43,721 nt of DNA from Rhodococcus sp. EPR-157 (lineage in GTDB: Bacteria; Actinomycetota; Actinomycetes; Mycobacteriales; Mycobacteriaceae): positions 1 through 43,721 of the forward strand of contig NZ_LVCV01000414.1 of the NCBI RefSeq assembly GCF_001647195.1, read 5' to 3'. Position numbers and translations under genes: made by a program. Positions 9,085 through 17,866 of the stretch are shown here, piece by piece. Position 1 is the stretch's first letter; every line of letters begins with the position of its first letter. The notes below the pieces were generated by a model, which saw only the letters and a list, made by a program, of their open reading frames with translations, was not told the origin of the DNA and searched no databases.

Positions 9085-10059
9085 CTAGAAGTTCAGGCTG
9101 GCGTCGACGGTCGCGAGGATCCGGTCGACGTCGGGAAGAAAGCGGTCCTCCATATGAGCGGGCGGGTAGGGAAGGTTGTAGGCACCGACTCGCAGGACGG
9201 GCGCCTCCAGGTCGTAGAAGCATTCCTGCGTGATGGTGGCGGCAACCTCCGCGCCGATGCCGAGGAAGGTCGAAGCTTCATGGACCACCACGACGCGATG
9301 GGACTCGGCCGTCACTTTGCGCAGTGTCGGAACGTCGAGCGGGGAGATCGTGCGCAGGTCGACCACGCCGACCGAGAAACCGTCCTCCTGCGCAGCGGCT
9401 GCCGCCGCCAGAGCTGTGGCCACAGTCGGCCCGTGAGCGACCAGGGTGCAATCGGCGCCTTCGCGCAGGATTGCCGCCTCGTGCAGGGATCGGGTGGGTT
9501 CTACCGACACCTCCGCCTTGTCCCAGTAGCGCCGCTTGGGTTCGTAGAATATGACCGGATCGTCGGATTCGATGGCCTGCTGGATCATGTGAAACGCGTC
9601 GTCGGGGGTGGAGCACGACACGACCCGCAGCCCGGCCGTGTGGGCGAAGTAAGCCTCGTTGGACTCCGAATGGTGTTCGACCGCACCGATGCCGCCGCCG
9701 ACGGGGATGCGGATGACAATCGGCAGGGAGAGGTGTCCCCGCGAGCGGGCTCGCATCTTGGCGAGCTGGCTGACGATCTGGTCGAAGGCGGGGTAGACGA
9801 AGCCGTCGAACTGGATCTCACAGACGGGCCGGTACCCGCGCAACGCCAAACCGATTGCGCTGCCGACGATGCCGGACTCGGCAAGCGGGGTGTCGACGAC
9901 GCGCTCGGCGCCGAACTCCGCTGCCAGTCCGTCGGTCACGCGGAAGACGCCACCGAGGGTGGCGATGTCCTCACCCATCATGAGGACCTTCTCGTCACGA
10001 GCCATCGCGGCGCGCAGGCCCGCGTTGATCGCGGCGCCGAGGGCGTATCGGGTGCTCAC
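9085..10059 (-). CDS. bkdB: Branched-chain 2-oxoacid dehydrogenase E1 component, beta subunit
   Basis: 324-residue transketolase-like protein, the usual length for E1beta. Visible motifs are VLMMGEDIATLGGVFRVT, VVDTPLAESGIVGSAIGLAL, the core EIQFDGFVYPAFDQIVSQLAK and the C-terminal half with VVVVHEAS. Together with E1alpha it decarboxylates 2-oxoacids on thiamine diphosphate. The GTG start at 10059 lies one base after the E1alpha stop, so translation is coupled. The open frame continues upstream to 10320, but this is only the shadow of the E1alpha gene. Confidence 0.9.
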   Translation of the reverse strand: MSTRYALGAAINAGLRAAMARDEKVLMMGEDIATLGGVFRVTDGLAAEFGAERVVDTPLAESGIVGSAIGLALRGYRPVCEIQFDGFVYPAFDQIVSQLAKMRARSRGHLSLPIVIRIPVGGGIGAVEHHSESNEAYFAHTAGLRVVSCSTPDDAFHMIQQAIESDDPVIFYEPKRRYWDKAEVSVEPTRSLHEAAILREGADCTLVAHGPTVATALAAAAAAQEDGFSVGVVDLRTISPLDVPTLRKVTAESHRVVVVHEASTFLGIGAEVAATITQECFYDLEAPVLRVGAYNLPYPPAHMEDRFLPDVDRILATVDASLNF

Positions 10060-10060
10060 G

Positions 10061-11191
10061 TCAGGCCACCGTCCGGCCGTGGTGGGCGAGGTGCTGCGCG
10101 AGTTCGGACTGCATGACCGGGTGCGGTTCGGAGTAGGTGTGCTCGAAGACGACGGCGAGGTCGTCGCCGTGCACAGACTTGCACTGCTCGCGGACCTCGG
10201 CCGCGAAGACATCGGCGCGGACTTCCAGGTCACTGAAGTGGCGCTCGCTGACGCCGACGTTGCGTAGGAGTCGCTCGAGCCGGGCGACGGGGTCTTTCGC
10301 CTTCCAACCGGCGAGCTCATCGTCGGTGCGGTAGCGCGTGGGGTCGTCCGAGCTCGAGTGTCCGGCGAGGCGGTAGGTCTGGGCCTCGATCAGTGCCGGT
10401 CCCTCCCCGGCTCGGACCCGCGCGGCCGCGTGCTGGGTGACGGCGTGTACGGCGAGCGCGTCGTTGCCGTCCACGTGGTAGCCCGCGACCCCGAATCCGG
10501 CGGCGCGGACGTGGAGTGGAGTACGCATCTGCGTGACCGTGGGGGTCGAGATCGCCCACTGATTGTTCTGGCAGAAGAACACGACCGGGAGGGTGCCCGC
10601 GGCCGCCCAGTTCAGCGCCTCGTTGACGTCACCTTGGCTGGCCGCGCCATCCCCGAAGTAGGTCATGACGACCTCGTCGGAACGGTCGAGCCGGACACCT
10701 GCGGCGTAACCCGTGGCGTGGAGGGTCTGGGTACCGAGGACGAGCGAGTTGATGTGCACGTGCGACACCGCAGGGTTCCAGCCCGAGTGGGCTGCCCCAC
10801 GCCATTGCCGCAGGAGGTCGGCAGGCGAGATGCCCCGGCACAGCAGCGCCGCGTGCTCGCGGTAGCTAGGGAAGACGTGGTCGGTGTCCCGGAGTGCGCG
10901 TATCGACCCGACCTGGGCTGCCTCCTGTCCCCAGGCCATGAGCCACAGGTGCAGCTCCCCCTGCCGCTGGAGGGCCAGCGCCTCGTGGTCCAGTCGACGG
11001 GCCAGCACCATGTCAGTGTGGAGGTTCTTCGCCAGCTCGAGGTCCACACCGAGGCATTGACCGGCGGGAGTGAGCTCACCCCTCTCGTCGACGAGCTGAA
11101 ACGGAGCCGTCGATGCCGGATCGTCCTGACGGGCGGCGACGAGAAGCGCCCCGACCACGTCGGGCGTGGTCGCGATCGTGGTCGTGCTCAC
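10061..11191 (-). CDS. bkdA: Branched-chain 2-oxoacid dehydrogenase E1 component, alpha subunit
   Basis: 376 residues. The thiamine-diphosphate motif runs from FGDGAASQGDVNEALNW (GDG at 180-182) to FFCQNNQWA (NN at 209-210). An HTDMVLARRLDHEAL helix and the phosphorylation-loop-like AGHSSSDDPTRYR are also typical of bacterial BCKDH E1alpha. The GTG at 11191 was chosen because GAAAGGA stands just upstream. A longer reading to 11242 adds 17 residues overlapping the end of the dehydrogenase gene. It is second in the operon, 52 bp after leucine dehydrogenase, so amino-acid deamination and oxoacid decarboxylation are likely expressed together. Confidence 0.9.
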   Translation of the reverse strand: MSTTTIATTPDVVGALLVAARQDDPASTAPFQLVDERGELTPAGQCLGVDLELAKNLHTDMVLARRLDHEALALQRQGELHLWLMAWGQEAAQVGSIRALRDTDHVFPSYREHAALLCRGISPADLLRQWRGAAHSGWNPAVSHVHINSLVLGTQTLHATGYAAGVRLDRSDEVVMTYFGDGAASQGDVNEALNWAAAGTLPVVFFCQNNQWAISTPTVTQMRTPLHVRAAGFGVAGYHVDGNDALAVHAVTQHAAARVRAGEGPALIEAQTYRLAGHSSSDDPTRYRTDDELAGWKAKDPVARLERLLRNVGVSERHFSDLEVRADVFAAEVREQCKSVHGDDLAVVFEHTYSEPHPVMQSELAQHLAHHGRTVA

Positions 11192-11243
11192 GGGCAGAGT
11201 CCTTTCGGAAGTGACAGCGAGGGTCGTCGGGTGCGTGGACACG

Positions 11244-12335
11244 TCAGCTCTCCCGTCCGGCGGTAAGCCGCTGTTGCACGATGCTGCGCGCGGCCTGCGA
11301 CGTCGTGACGTCGGTGTCGAGCGCCGAACGGATCACCTCGCCTACCGTGTGCTCGATACGCCTCACGCGAGCAAGAACGTCGGCCCGGCGCTCGTTCGTG
11401 AGCTCGCCGCTGACCTGGATCAGCCCGCCGGCATTGGCTAGATAGTCCGGGACCCAGAGGATCGACCTGTCCGTGAGCGCCCGGGCCACACTCCCGTCGG
11501 CGAGTTGGTTGTTTGCCGCGCCACAAACGACTCTTGCGCTCAGCCGAGCCACACTGGCCGCCGTCAGGCTCGCGCCGAATGCACACGGTGCGTAGACGTC
11601 CAGCTCCTCGGTCAGCACCGAATCCGCGACCTGGACCTGCGAATCGTGCCCGTCGAGCTCGCTCAGCGCGGCGGGTAACGGGTCGGAGACCACGACGCGG
11701 GCTCCTACGGACTGGAGGAAGGTCACGAGGTGCCGCCCGACCTTTCCAATTCCCTCGACCCCGACGACCTTGTCCGCCAGACCGTTCCCGCCCCAGGTCG
11801 CCGTTGCCGCGGCGTGCATCGCCGAGAAGACACCGAGGGCCGTTGCGTAACCGCTGTCGCCGGAGCCGCCGGCGGCCGTGGTCCGTCCTACGACGTGGGT
11901 GCTGGTCCGCCCGATGACGTCGAGGTCCTCGGACGTGGTGCCCACGTCTGCGGCCGTGTAGTACCGGCCGCCAAGTGACTCGACGAATCTGCCGTAGGAC
12001 TCGAGAAGCCTCTCGGTCCGCTGGGCTACCGGGTCGCCGATGATGACGGCCTTCGCGCCGCCGAGGGGCACGCCGGCGCCGGCCGCCTTGTACGTCATTC
12101 CCTCGGACAGCCGCAGCACATCGGTCAGCGCGAGCGACTCGTTCGCGTAGGGGTGGAACCGCGTACCGCCGAGGCCTGGACCGAGCGTGGTGTCGTGGAT
12201 CGCAATGATCGCCCGGAGACCCGTCCGATCGTCTCGGCAGAACACGACCTGCTCGTGATTGGCGTCCCGCAGTTCGTCGGCTCGGTCGAAGACGGCGAGG
12301 GGGATGGAGGGTTGGTCGAGGACGCTCGTGCTCAT
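11244..12335 (-). CDS. Leucine/valine dehydrogenase (Glu/Leu/Phe/Val dehydrogenase family)
   Basis: 363 residues. It reversibly deaminates branched-chain amino acids to 2-oxoacids with NAD. Substrate-binding GPGLGGTRF is at 52-60, Lys83 stands in MTYKAAGAGVP, and the catalytic Lys95 stands in LGGAKAVIIGDP. The Rossmann motif VGVEGIGKVGRH is at about 191-202, and PCAFGASLT and GAANNQL follow. It heads a minus-strand operon with the E1, E2 and E3 genes, so it supplies substrate for that complex. Whether leucine, valine or phenylalanine is preferred cannot be decided, but the neighbours argue for branched-chain amino acids. Confidence 0.88.
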   Translation of the reverse strand: MSTSVLDQPSIPLAVFDRADELRDANHEQVVFCRDDRTGLRAIIAIHDTTLGPGLGGTRFHPYANESLALTDVLRLSEGMTYKAAGAGVPLGGAKAVIIGDPVAQRTERLLESYGRFVESLGGRYYTAADVGTTSEDLDVIGRTSTHVVGRTTAAGGSGDSGYATALGVFSAMHAAATATWGGNGLADKVVGVEGIGKVGRHLVTFLQSVGARVVVSDPLPAALSELDGHDSQVQVADSVLTEELDVYAPCAFGASLTAASVARLSARVVCGAANNQLADGSVARALTDRSILWVPDYLANAGGLIQVSGELTNERRADVLARVRRIEHTVGEVIRSALDTDVTTSQAARSIVQQRLTAGRES

Positions 12336-12345
12336 GGCGGCGCAA

Positions 12346-12527
12346 CTTTCGTCGACTGACCTTCCGGGCGCGTTGCTCGTCCGGTCAGGGGATGACTGTC
12401 CCGTGGATCACACCGGACATTTCGTTGACTCAATAATGAGAAACTCGGATCTCAGCGTCTACAGACGACTGTCGCGGTCGTCGGCGACTTTCCGCGACAC
12501 GTTGCCCCGTCGCGGACTGCCCGCATG
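12346..12527. other. Intergenic region upstream of the leucine dehydrogenase operon
   Basis: Between the leucine dehydrogenase start and the DAO-gene remnant. It should hold the promoter of the bkd operon. Only a four-base CTCA/TGAG dyad (near 12428) was seen, too weak to call as an operator. No protein-like frame was recognised here. Confidence 0.35.
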
Positions 12528-12657
12528 CATCGCGGCGGCGTGGGAGTCCAAGCACAGCTGGGGGGACTGGGACGGACACCTCGGGGGCCTACGTCCGCCG
12601 ACGCGAGGTCAACGCCACGTCCAGCGGAACGGTGATGTGGTAGCGGATCGGCCGGAC
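12528..12657 (+). pseudogene. Degenerate remnant of a DAO-family oxidoreductase gene (copy related to 4676-5983)
   Basis: Two pieces of the DAO oxidoreductase gene are joined here. Bases 12535-12583 match 4862-4910, including the codons for AAAWESKHSWGDW, where the intact gene has AAAWESKHCWVDW. Bases 12601-12657 match 5941-5997 at a constant offset of 6660, including the last codons SSGTVM and the sequence just past the stop. About 1.01 kb is missing between the pieces. In the intact gene the missing segment is bounded by ACCTCGG at 4905-4911 and at 5919-5925, so deletion between short direct repeats is the likely mechanism. A further one-base change puts the two halves out of frame. The remnant has the same orientation as the intact copy, on the other side of the bkd operon. 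Confidence 0.8.
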
Positions 12658-12685
12658 TCGTCCTGAGTGCCTGACGCGTACACAC

Positions 12686-14149
12686 TCACACGGAGGCGGG
12701 CGGTGAATCAGCCTTCGGCGAGGACCGGTGCAGGGTGGCTGATCCACGATCGGTTCCGCTTTCGAACTGCCGACGCCCGGCAGCGGCAATGACCTTGCCG
12801 GGGTTGAGGATATCGTGCGGGTCCAGCGCGGTCTTGATCGCGCGGTGCAGGTTCATGACCGCCGGCGGCAGCTCCCGGACGAGGCCGTCCATCTTGAGCA
12901 GACCGACACCGTGCTCTCCAGTGACAGTGCCACCGAGGGCGAGCGCTTCCTCGATGATCTCGTGGAAGGCGTGCTGCGCCCGTTCCCTGGCCGCGTCGTT
13001 GCCACGAGGCGTCACCAGCAGGGGGTGCAGGTTTCCGTCTCCGGCGTGGGCGATGTTGGCGATCAGGGTGTCGTGCTTCTTGCCGATCGCCTCGATACGG
13101 GCGAGCATCTCCGGTACCGCTGCCTTCGGCACACAGACGTCTTCGGTGAGCACGGGGCCGAGACGCTCGAGGGCCGGGTAGGCCAGGCGTCGTGCCTCGA
13201 ACAGGGCGTCCGCTTCGAGCTGGTCGGTCGAACGGGCCGCCCAGGTAGCGCCCGCGCGCTCGAAGCAGTCACGGATCGCGTCCGCTTCTGCATCGCCTGC
13301 TGCGCCAGGTACGTCGCAGCGCGCCAGCAGAACGGCGTCGGCCGCTACGGCGAGGTCCATCTTCTTCCACCGGTCGACGGCCTCGAGACAGTGCCGGTCG
13401 ATGAGCTCGAGAGCGGAGGGGACGATGCCCGCCGCTCCAACGGCTGTGACTGCGCGCCCGGCATCGACGATCGACGAGAAGAACCCGGCGACGGTACGCT
13501 CCGGCTCTCGTTGCGGACGGAGCCTGACCGTGACTTCGGTGATGACACCCAGTGTTCCTTCGGAGCCGACGAGCAGGCGCGCGAGGTCGTACCCCGCAAC
13601 GCCCTTCGCCGTGCGTCGACCGAGCCGGACCAACTCGCCCGTGCCGGTGACAACCTGCAGCTCGAGCACGTAGTCGGCGGTGACGCCATACTTCACGCAA
13701 CAGAGGCCGCCCGCGTTCGTCGCGACGTTGCCGCCGATGGTCGACCACGGCGACGAGGCGGGGTCCGGGGGGTACCAGAGACCATGCTCGGCGACCGCGG
13801 CGCGCAGGTGATCATTGACGACGCCCGGTTGCACGACGGCCAACCGCTCGACGGTATTGAGCTCGGTGACGGCTGTCATCGCCTCAGTCGATAGGAGGAC
13901 GCACCCGTCGACAGCGTTCGCCCCGCCAGACAGGCCGGTGCCCGCCCCACGGGGCACCACGGGAACGCCGAACTCGATGCAGGCGCGCACGACCTCCTGG
14001 ACCTCCTCGGCAGTGTGCGGCCTGACGAGGACGAGCGGCGCCCCGTGGGGTGCCCACTCGGCCTCGTCGTGCGCGTAACCCGCCATCACCTCGGGACCTA
14101 GCTGCAGACGGTCAGCGTGGAGGCGCTCTTGAAGGCGTTCGATCAGCAT
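12686..14149 (-). CDS. GlcD-like FAD-linked 2-hydroxyacid (D-lactate/glycolate type) oxidoreductase
   Basis: 487-residue flavoprotein of the VAO/PCMH superfamily. The FAD-binding half has VPRGAGTGLSGGANAV (about 66-80), then STIGGNVATNAGG and GSEGTLGVITE. The C-terminal FAD-oxidase domain shows NIAHAGDGNLHPLL, whose histidines bind metal or substrate, and GEHGVGLLK. Family members oxidise D-2-hydroxyacids to 2-oxoacids and pass electrons to the quinone pool or an electron-transfer protein. The start is the ATG at 14149 with GGAG upstream. A TTG two codons earlier is also open. Next to the branched oxoacid dehydrogenase operon, a D-2-hydroxy-branched acid is a reasonable substrate, but this is inference. 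Confidence 0.85.
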   Translation of the reverse strand: MLIERLQERLHADRLQLGPEVMAGYAHDEAEWAPHGAPLVLVRPHTAEEVQEVVRACIEFGVPVVPRGAGTGLSGGANAVDGCVLLSTEAMTAVTELNTVERLAVVQPGVVNDHLRAAVAEHGLWYPPDPASSPWSTIGGNVATNAGGLCCVKYGVTADYVLELQVVTGTGELVRLGRRTAKGVAGYDLARLLVGSEGTLGVITEVTVRLRPQREPERTVAGFFSSIVDAGRAVTAVGAAGIVPSALELIDRHCLEAVDRWKKMDLAVAADAVLLARCDVPGAAGDAEADAIRDCFERAGATWAARSTDQLEADALFEARRLAYPALERLGPVLTEDVCVPKAAVPEMLARIEAIGKKHDTLIANIAHAGDGNLHPLLVTPRGNDAARERAQHAFHEIIEEALALGGTVTGEHGVGLLKMDGLVRELPPAVMNLHRAIKTALDPHDILNPGKVIAAAGRRQFESGTDRGSATLHRSSPKADSPPASV

Positions 14150-14180
14150 TGGCAAGCTCCGCGGTGAGTGGTGACCGAAC

Positions 14181-15095
14181 TCATGCAGGACTCGACCAGC
14201 AGGTGCGCATGAAGCTCAGGAACGAGGGTTGCAGACCGGTGAGGTGAGTCTCACCCAGCACTCGTGTAGTCAGCGCGAGTCCTGAGTCGGTCGTGCGCAG
14301 GGACTCGACGAGCAGAGTGAATCCGCGTCCGAGCATGCGATAGATCGGTAGCTCTCCCGTCATCTCCGGCCCGTTGATCGTGAGGTGGAGCCGCTTGCCT
14401 GTGAGGTCGGGCAGCTTCTCGGCGAGCGTGAGAGGCTTGCTCTCCAACGAGGCGAGGCCTGGACTGCCCGAGCCGTAGGCGGCGAACAAGGGACAGCCCG
14501 TGAACAGGGCGTATAGCGTGAAGAGTCCGCCGTATGAGTAGCCGAACAACCCGTGACCCTCCGGGGCGACCCGATAGCGACGGGTGATCTCCGGGTGGAG
14601 CTCGTCGGTGATGAAGGAGAGGAATGCGTCGGCACGCGTGTTCGCGAGCTGGTGGAGATAGGCGTCGGCTTCCTCCTGCGTCATCAGCTGGTGCTCGATC
14701 GCCGTCTCCAGCGAGGACAGCATCGCCGGTGGGATCGGTTCGCCAGGTGGCACGAGATCCCGGTTGCGCACGCGGGTCCAGTCCTGAGCGTCGACTCCGG
14801 CGTAGCCCACGGTCACCTGAATGTAAGGCGCAATGGGAAGTGCCAGGTCGCTCTGCATTACGGCGAGCGGGGCCGTCTGACCCAGACTGTAGTTGCCGTC
14901 CGTGACATAGAGGACGGGGTAATCCTGCTCATCCTGGCCGTACGTGGGGGAGACGGTCACCCACACCGCGAACCGGGCGCCGACCGACGGCGACTCCATC
15001 TCGAAGTACTCTGTCGAGCCGAACACCTGGTCCACCGTCATTGCGGGCGCGGTCACGCCGTCGTTCTGACTGCGTTTCGTTGCTTCGTCACTCAT
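14181..15095 (-). CDS. Alpha/beta-hydrolase esterase of the esterase-D / IroE-like type
   Basis: 304 residues. The nucleophile elbow is GYSYGG with Ser187, preceded by YPVLYVTDGNYS near the oxyanion side and followed by ETHLTG, which provides the likely catalytic His. This pattern fits the putative-esterase family (PF00756), which includes siderophore and acyl esterases. There is no signal peptide, so it acts in the cytoplasm. The start at 15095 has AAGGAG five bases upstream. A longer frame to 15134 lacks a site. It is placed ten bases after the amidohydrolase gene in a transporter, amidohydrolase, esterase, hydroxyacid-oxidase operon, which suggests hydrolysis of an imported ester. Confidence 0.8.
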   Translation of the reverse strand: MSDEATKRSQNDGVTAPAMTVDQVFGSTEYFEMESPSVGARFAVWVTVSPTYGQDEQDYPVLYVTDGNYSLGQTAPLAVMQSDLALPIAPYIQVTVGYAGVDAQDWTRVRNRDLVPPGEPIPPAMLSSLETAIEHQLMTQEEADAYLHQLANTRADAFLSFITDELHPEITRRYRVAPEGHGLFGYSYGGLFTLYALFTGCPLFAAYGSGSPGLASLESKPLTLAEKLPDLTGKRLHLTINGPEMTGELPIYRMLGRGFTLLVESLRTTDSGLALTTRVLGETHLTGLQPSFLSFMRTCWSSPA

Positions 15096-15105
15096 GTGGG
15101 CTCCT

Positions 15106-16347
15106 TCAGTTGAGGCGGTTCTTGACGACCTCACCGCTACGCATGATGAGGTCCAGGTGGCGGCCCTCCGCGGCGAGGAGGCCGATGTCGGTGAGTGGGT
15201 CGCCGTCGACGACGATGAGGTCGGCGTGGGCGTCCGGCTGGATGCAGCCCAGCTTTTCCGTCTGCATCAGGATCTCCGCGCCCACCGAGGTGGCCTGGCG
15301 AAGGAGCTCGAGAGGGGTGAAGACCTCGCGACGGAGCTCGAACTCGCGCGTCTGCTGGGGGTAGAAACCGGCGAGCAGGTCGGTGCCGAAGGCGAGCTTG
15401 ACGCCGGCGCTGCGCATCACGTCCAGCCCGGCCATCGAGTCCTCGTAGATGGTGCGAAGCTTGTCCATGCGGTCGCCTGGCAACCCCATCTCCAGGCCCT
15501 GTTCGACGAGCGAGTAGAGACAGACCATCGTGGGTACGACGTACGCGCCCTGCTCCGCGACGAATCCCGCCGTCTCGGCGTCGATCAGGGCCGCGTGTTC
15601 GATACAGCGGACGCCGAAGTCGACCGCTCTGCGCGTCGACTCGCTCGTCAGGCAGTGCGCGGCGACGTAGGTGCGGCGCTCGGCGCACTCCTGGACGATC
15701 GCGCGAATCTCGTCCTCGCGGAACTGGTTCATCCAAATCGGGTCGCTCGGGGACATCACGCCACCGGACGCGACGATCTTGATGCAGTGGGCGCCGCGGC
15801 GCAGCTCCTCGCGGGTGGCCTTGATGCACTCGTCGACACCGTCGGCGATCACGCCGGCCCAGTTCATCGCCTCGCACGAGCAGTACCCATGCGTGTGGTG
15901 TTTCTCGTTGGGTGTGCGGTAGTCGACGTGGCCGCCGGTCATCGACAAAATCTTGCCCGCGTAGTAGAAGCGCGGCGCCCGGATCAGTCCGTCGGTAATG
16001 GCGGCGGACAGGGGGTAGTCGCCCCCGCCGATGTCACGCACCGTTGTGAACCCACTGTCAAGCGCATGGCCGAGCTTTTTTATCGCATACGCAGTCCGGT
16101 AGGGCGCGTCGCGGTCGTTGAGAACGCGCGGATCGAGGTCCGAGAAGTACGAGTGCACGTGCATGTCGATCAGACCCGGCATGAGGGTCTTGCCCGCGAC
16201 GTCGATCCGAAGCGCATCGTCCGAGCGGATCGGACGGTCCGAGACATCGCAGATGCGACCGTCCGCAACGAGCACCGCCATCCCGTCGGCGCACTCCTCG
16301 GACACACCGTCGAAGATCCGGGCGTTCTCCAAGATGATCTGTGTCAT
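15106..16347 (-). CDS. Binuclear-metal amidohydrolase (prolidase / imidazolonepropionase-like subgroup)
   Basis: 413 residues with a complete amidohydrolase metal site: His63 and His65 in DMHVHSYF, Lys190 in CIKIVASGG (bridging, likely carboxylated), His231 in VAAHC, His251 in IEHA, and Asp323 in FGTDLLAG. This Lys-containing pattern is typical of the subgroup holding Xaa-Pro dipeptidases and N-acyl-amino-acid or carbamate hydrolases. The C-terminal composite domain ends with HADLIVVDGDPL. Its ATG overlaps the TGA of the transporter gene (ATGA), implying coupled translation. It likely cleaves an amide imported by that transporter. The substrate is unknown. Confidence 0.85.
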   Translation of the reverse strand: MTQIILENARIFDGVSEECADGMAVLVADGRICDVSDRPIRSDDALRIDVAGKTLMPGLIDMHVHSYFSDLDPRVLNDRDAPYRTAYAIKKLGHALDSGFTTVRDIGGGDYPLSAAITDGLIRAPRFYYAGKILSMTGGHVDYRTPNEKHHTHGYCSCEAMNWAGVIADGVDECIKATREELRRGAHCIKIVASGGVMSPSDPIWMNQFREDEIRAIVQECAERRTYVAAHCLTSESTRRAVDFGVRCIEHAALIDAETAGFVAEQGAYVVPTMVCLYSLVEQGLEMGLPGDRMDKLRTIYEDSMAGLDVMRSAGVKLAFGTDLLAGFYPQQTREFELRREVFTPLELLRQATSVGAEILMQTEKLGCIQPDAHADLIVVDGDPLTDIGLLAAEGRHLDLIMRSGEVVKNRLN

Positions 16348-17693
16348 CGTCGAGCCTCCTCCACTCCTGGGGTTGAGACTCGATCATCCTTCGGCTCGCG
16401 GTACCAGACCAGCACCACGGTGATGGCCAGGACCGCCGTCGATGCGACGAAGAGCGGGAAGGCCAAGGTGGAGCCCGTAGCCTGGGTGAGCCACACCGCG
16501 ATGAAGGGCATGAACCCGCCGACGATGACCGTCAGGTTGTAGGCGACAGCGCCGGCGGTGACACGGACCTTGGTTGGGAACAACTCAACGACGTTGATGA
16601 CGGCCGGAGTGATGAACACAGACAGTGGGATGACAAAGATCAGGGCGCCCAGCAGTCCGAGCGCGAACGTTCCGGTGGAGCCGAGCAGGAAGGTCGGCAC
16701 GACGGCCACGGCCATGGCACTGGCGCCACTGATCAGGATTGGCTTGCGTCCGATCCGGTCGGCCAGACCGCCCGAGAGCAGGATGCCCACGATGATCACG
16801 AGGCCGGAAAGGGTGTTGATCGTCAGCGCCGACCTCTCGGAGAAGCCGTTGGCGAGCATAAACGCCAGGTAGGCGGCAACGCTGACGTAGATGGCGATCG
16901 AGTAGAACGAACCGAATCCCAGGTACAGGAAGATGGCACGCCTGTTCTCCCTCATGGTCAGCCAGAAGCCCTCCGGGCTCGGGCTGGGCTCGGTCACATC
17001 GGCGGCGCGCTTCTCGTGCAGCTGCCTGAACTCGGGCGTCTCCTCCAGGGAACGCCGGATGTAGAGACCGACGAATCCGAGAGGAAGAGCCGTGGCGAAG
17101 ACCACGCGCCAGCCCCACGACTGCATCGCGTCGGCCGGCAACGCCACGGTGAGTACCGTTCCCAGCAAAGAACCCAGGACCATGGCGCAGAACGTGCTCA
17201 CGCCGAGGAAGCTGATCGTGCGCGCCCGACGGTCCGCCGGCGAATGCTCGTACAGGAAGGCCGCAGCACCGGCCAGCTCACCGCCGGCGGCGATGCCCTG
17301 GCAAATGCGGGCGCAGATCAGCAGGATCGGAGCGGCAATCCCGATGGTCGCGTACGTCGGAATCAGCGCTATGGAGAACGTCGCGACCGACATCATCGTG
17401 ATCGTCACGTAGAGGATGTGTCGTCGCCCGTAGCGGTCACCGACGCGCGCCAGGATCACCCCGCCGACCGGGCGCACGAGGAACGCGATTCCATAGGCCG
17501 CCCACGTATTCAGCATGGCTGCCGTGGGGTCGTCGGCCGGGAACATGGCGACGGAGATGAACGCGGCAACCACGCCATAAACCGCGAACTCGTACCACTC
17601 GACGAAGTTGCCGATCGATGCCGCAACCACGGTGCGTCGCAAGCTGGGTTCTTTCGCCGTTCTCCGAGGCGCGTCCATGTTCTCATTACTCAC
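16344..17693 (-). CDS. MFS transporter, metabolite:H+ symporter (MHS) type
   Basis: 449 residues with about 12 hydrophobic segments. MHS signatures are present: IGNFVEWYEFAVYG in the first helix, RPVGGVILARVGDRYGRR in the loop between helices 2 and 3, and ICQGIAAGGELAGAAAFLYE. The relatives ProP, ShiA and KgtP import compatible solutes or organic acids with protons. The GTG at 17693 is the chosen start because the preceding 37 codons of open frame are polar Ser/Thr/Ala sequence lacking family similarity. It is the first gene of the transporter, amidohydrolase, esterase, hydroxyacid-oxidase set and presumably imports the substrate of those enzymes. Confidence 0.88.
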   Translation of the reverse strand: MSNENMDAPRRTAKEPSLRRTVVAASIGNFVEWYEFAVYGVVAAFISVAMFPADDPTAAMLNTWAAYGIAFLVRPVGGVILARVGDRYGRRHILYVTITMMSVATFSIALIPTYATIGIAAPILLICARICQGIAAGGELAGAAAFLYEHSPADRRARTISFLGVSTFCAMVLGSLLGTVLTVALPADAMQSWGWRVVFATALPLGFVGLYIRRSLEETPEFRQLHEKRAADVTEPSPSPEGFWLTMRENRRAIFLYLGFGSFYSIAIYVSVAAYLAFMLANGFSERSALTINTLSGLVIIVGILLSGGLADRIGRKPILISGASAMAVAVVPTFLLGSTGTFALGLLGALIFVIPLSVFITPAVINVVELFPTKVRVTAGAVAYNLTVIVGGFMPFIAVWLTQATGSTLAFPLFVASTAVLAITVVLVWYREPKDDRVSTPGVEEARR

Positions 17694-17866
17694 GAGGCAT
17701 CCCTTCGCTACGCCACCCGCTGTGGCCCGTCTGATGTCACCGGTTCTGCTTGTTGCAGTGGTCGAACTAGCATCACCTGAGGCGATAGTCGAGGCAGTAG
17801 TCATTTGTCGTGACTTCAGCCGGGACCGCTTGACCGATGTCGCGGGCCACCGCAGGAGGTGACAGT

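Noticed and set aside
7866-9233. 455-codon + strand open frame opposite the E2 gene
   Set aside because: Low-complexity Ser/Arg/Thr shadow reading. The minus strand encodes a complete acyltransferase.
9085-10320. Longer E1beta with an 87-residue N-terminal extension
   Set aside because: The extension is Ser/Arg/Pro-rich and overlaps E1alpha coding sequence. The GTG one base after the E1alpha stop fits the family start.
15094-16542. Long + strand open frame (482 codons) opposite the amidohydrolase gene
   Set aside because: It mirrors the minus-strand gene in high-GC DNA. Its composition is Arg/Val/Asp-rich with no domain, while the minus strand has a full metal site.
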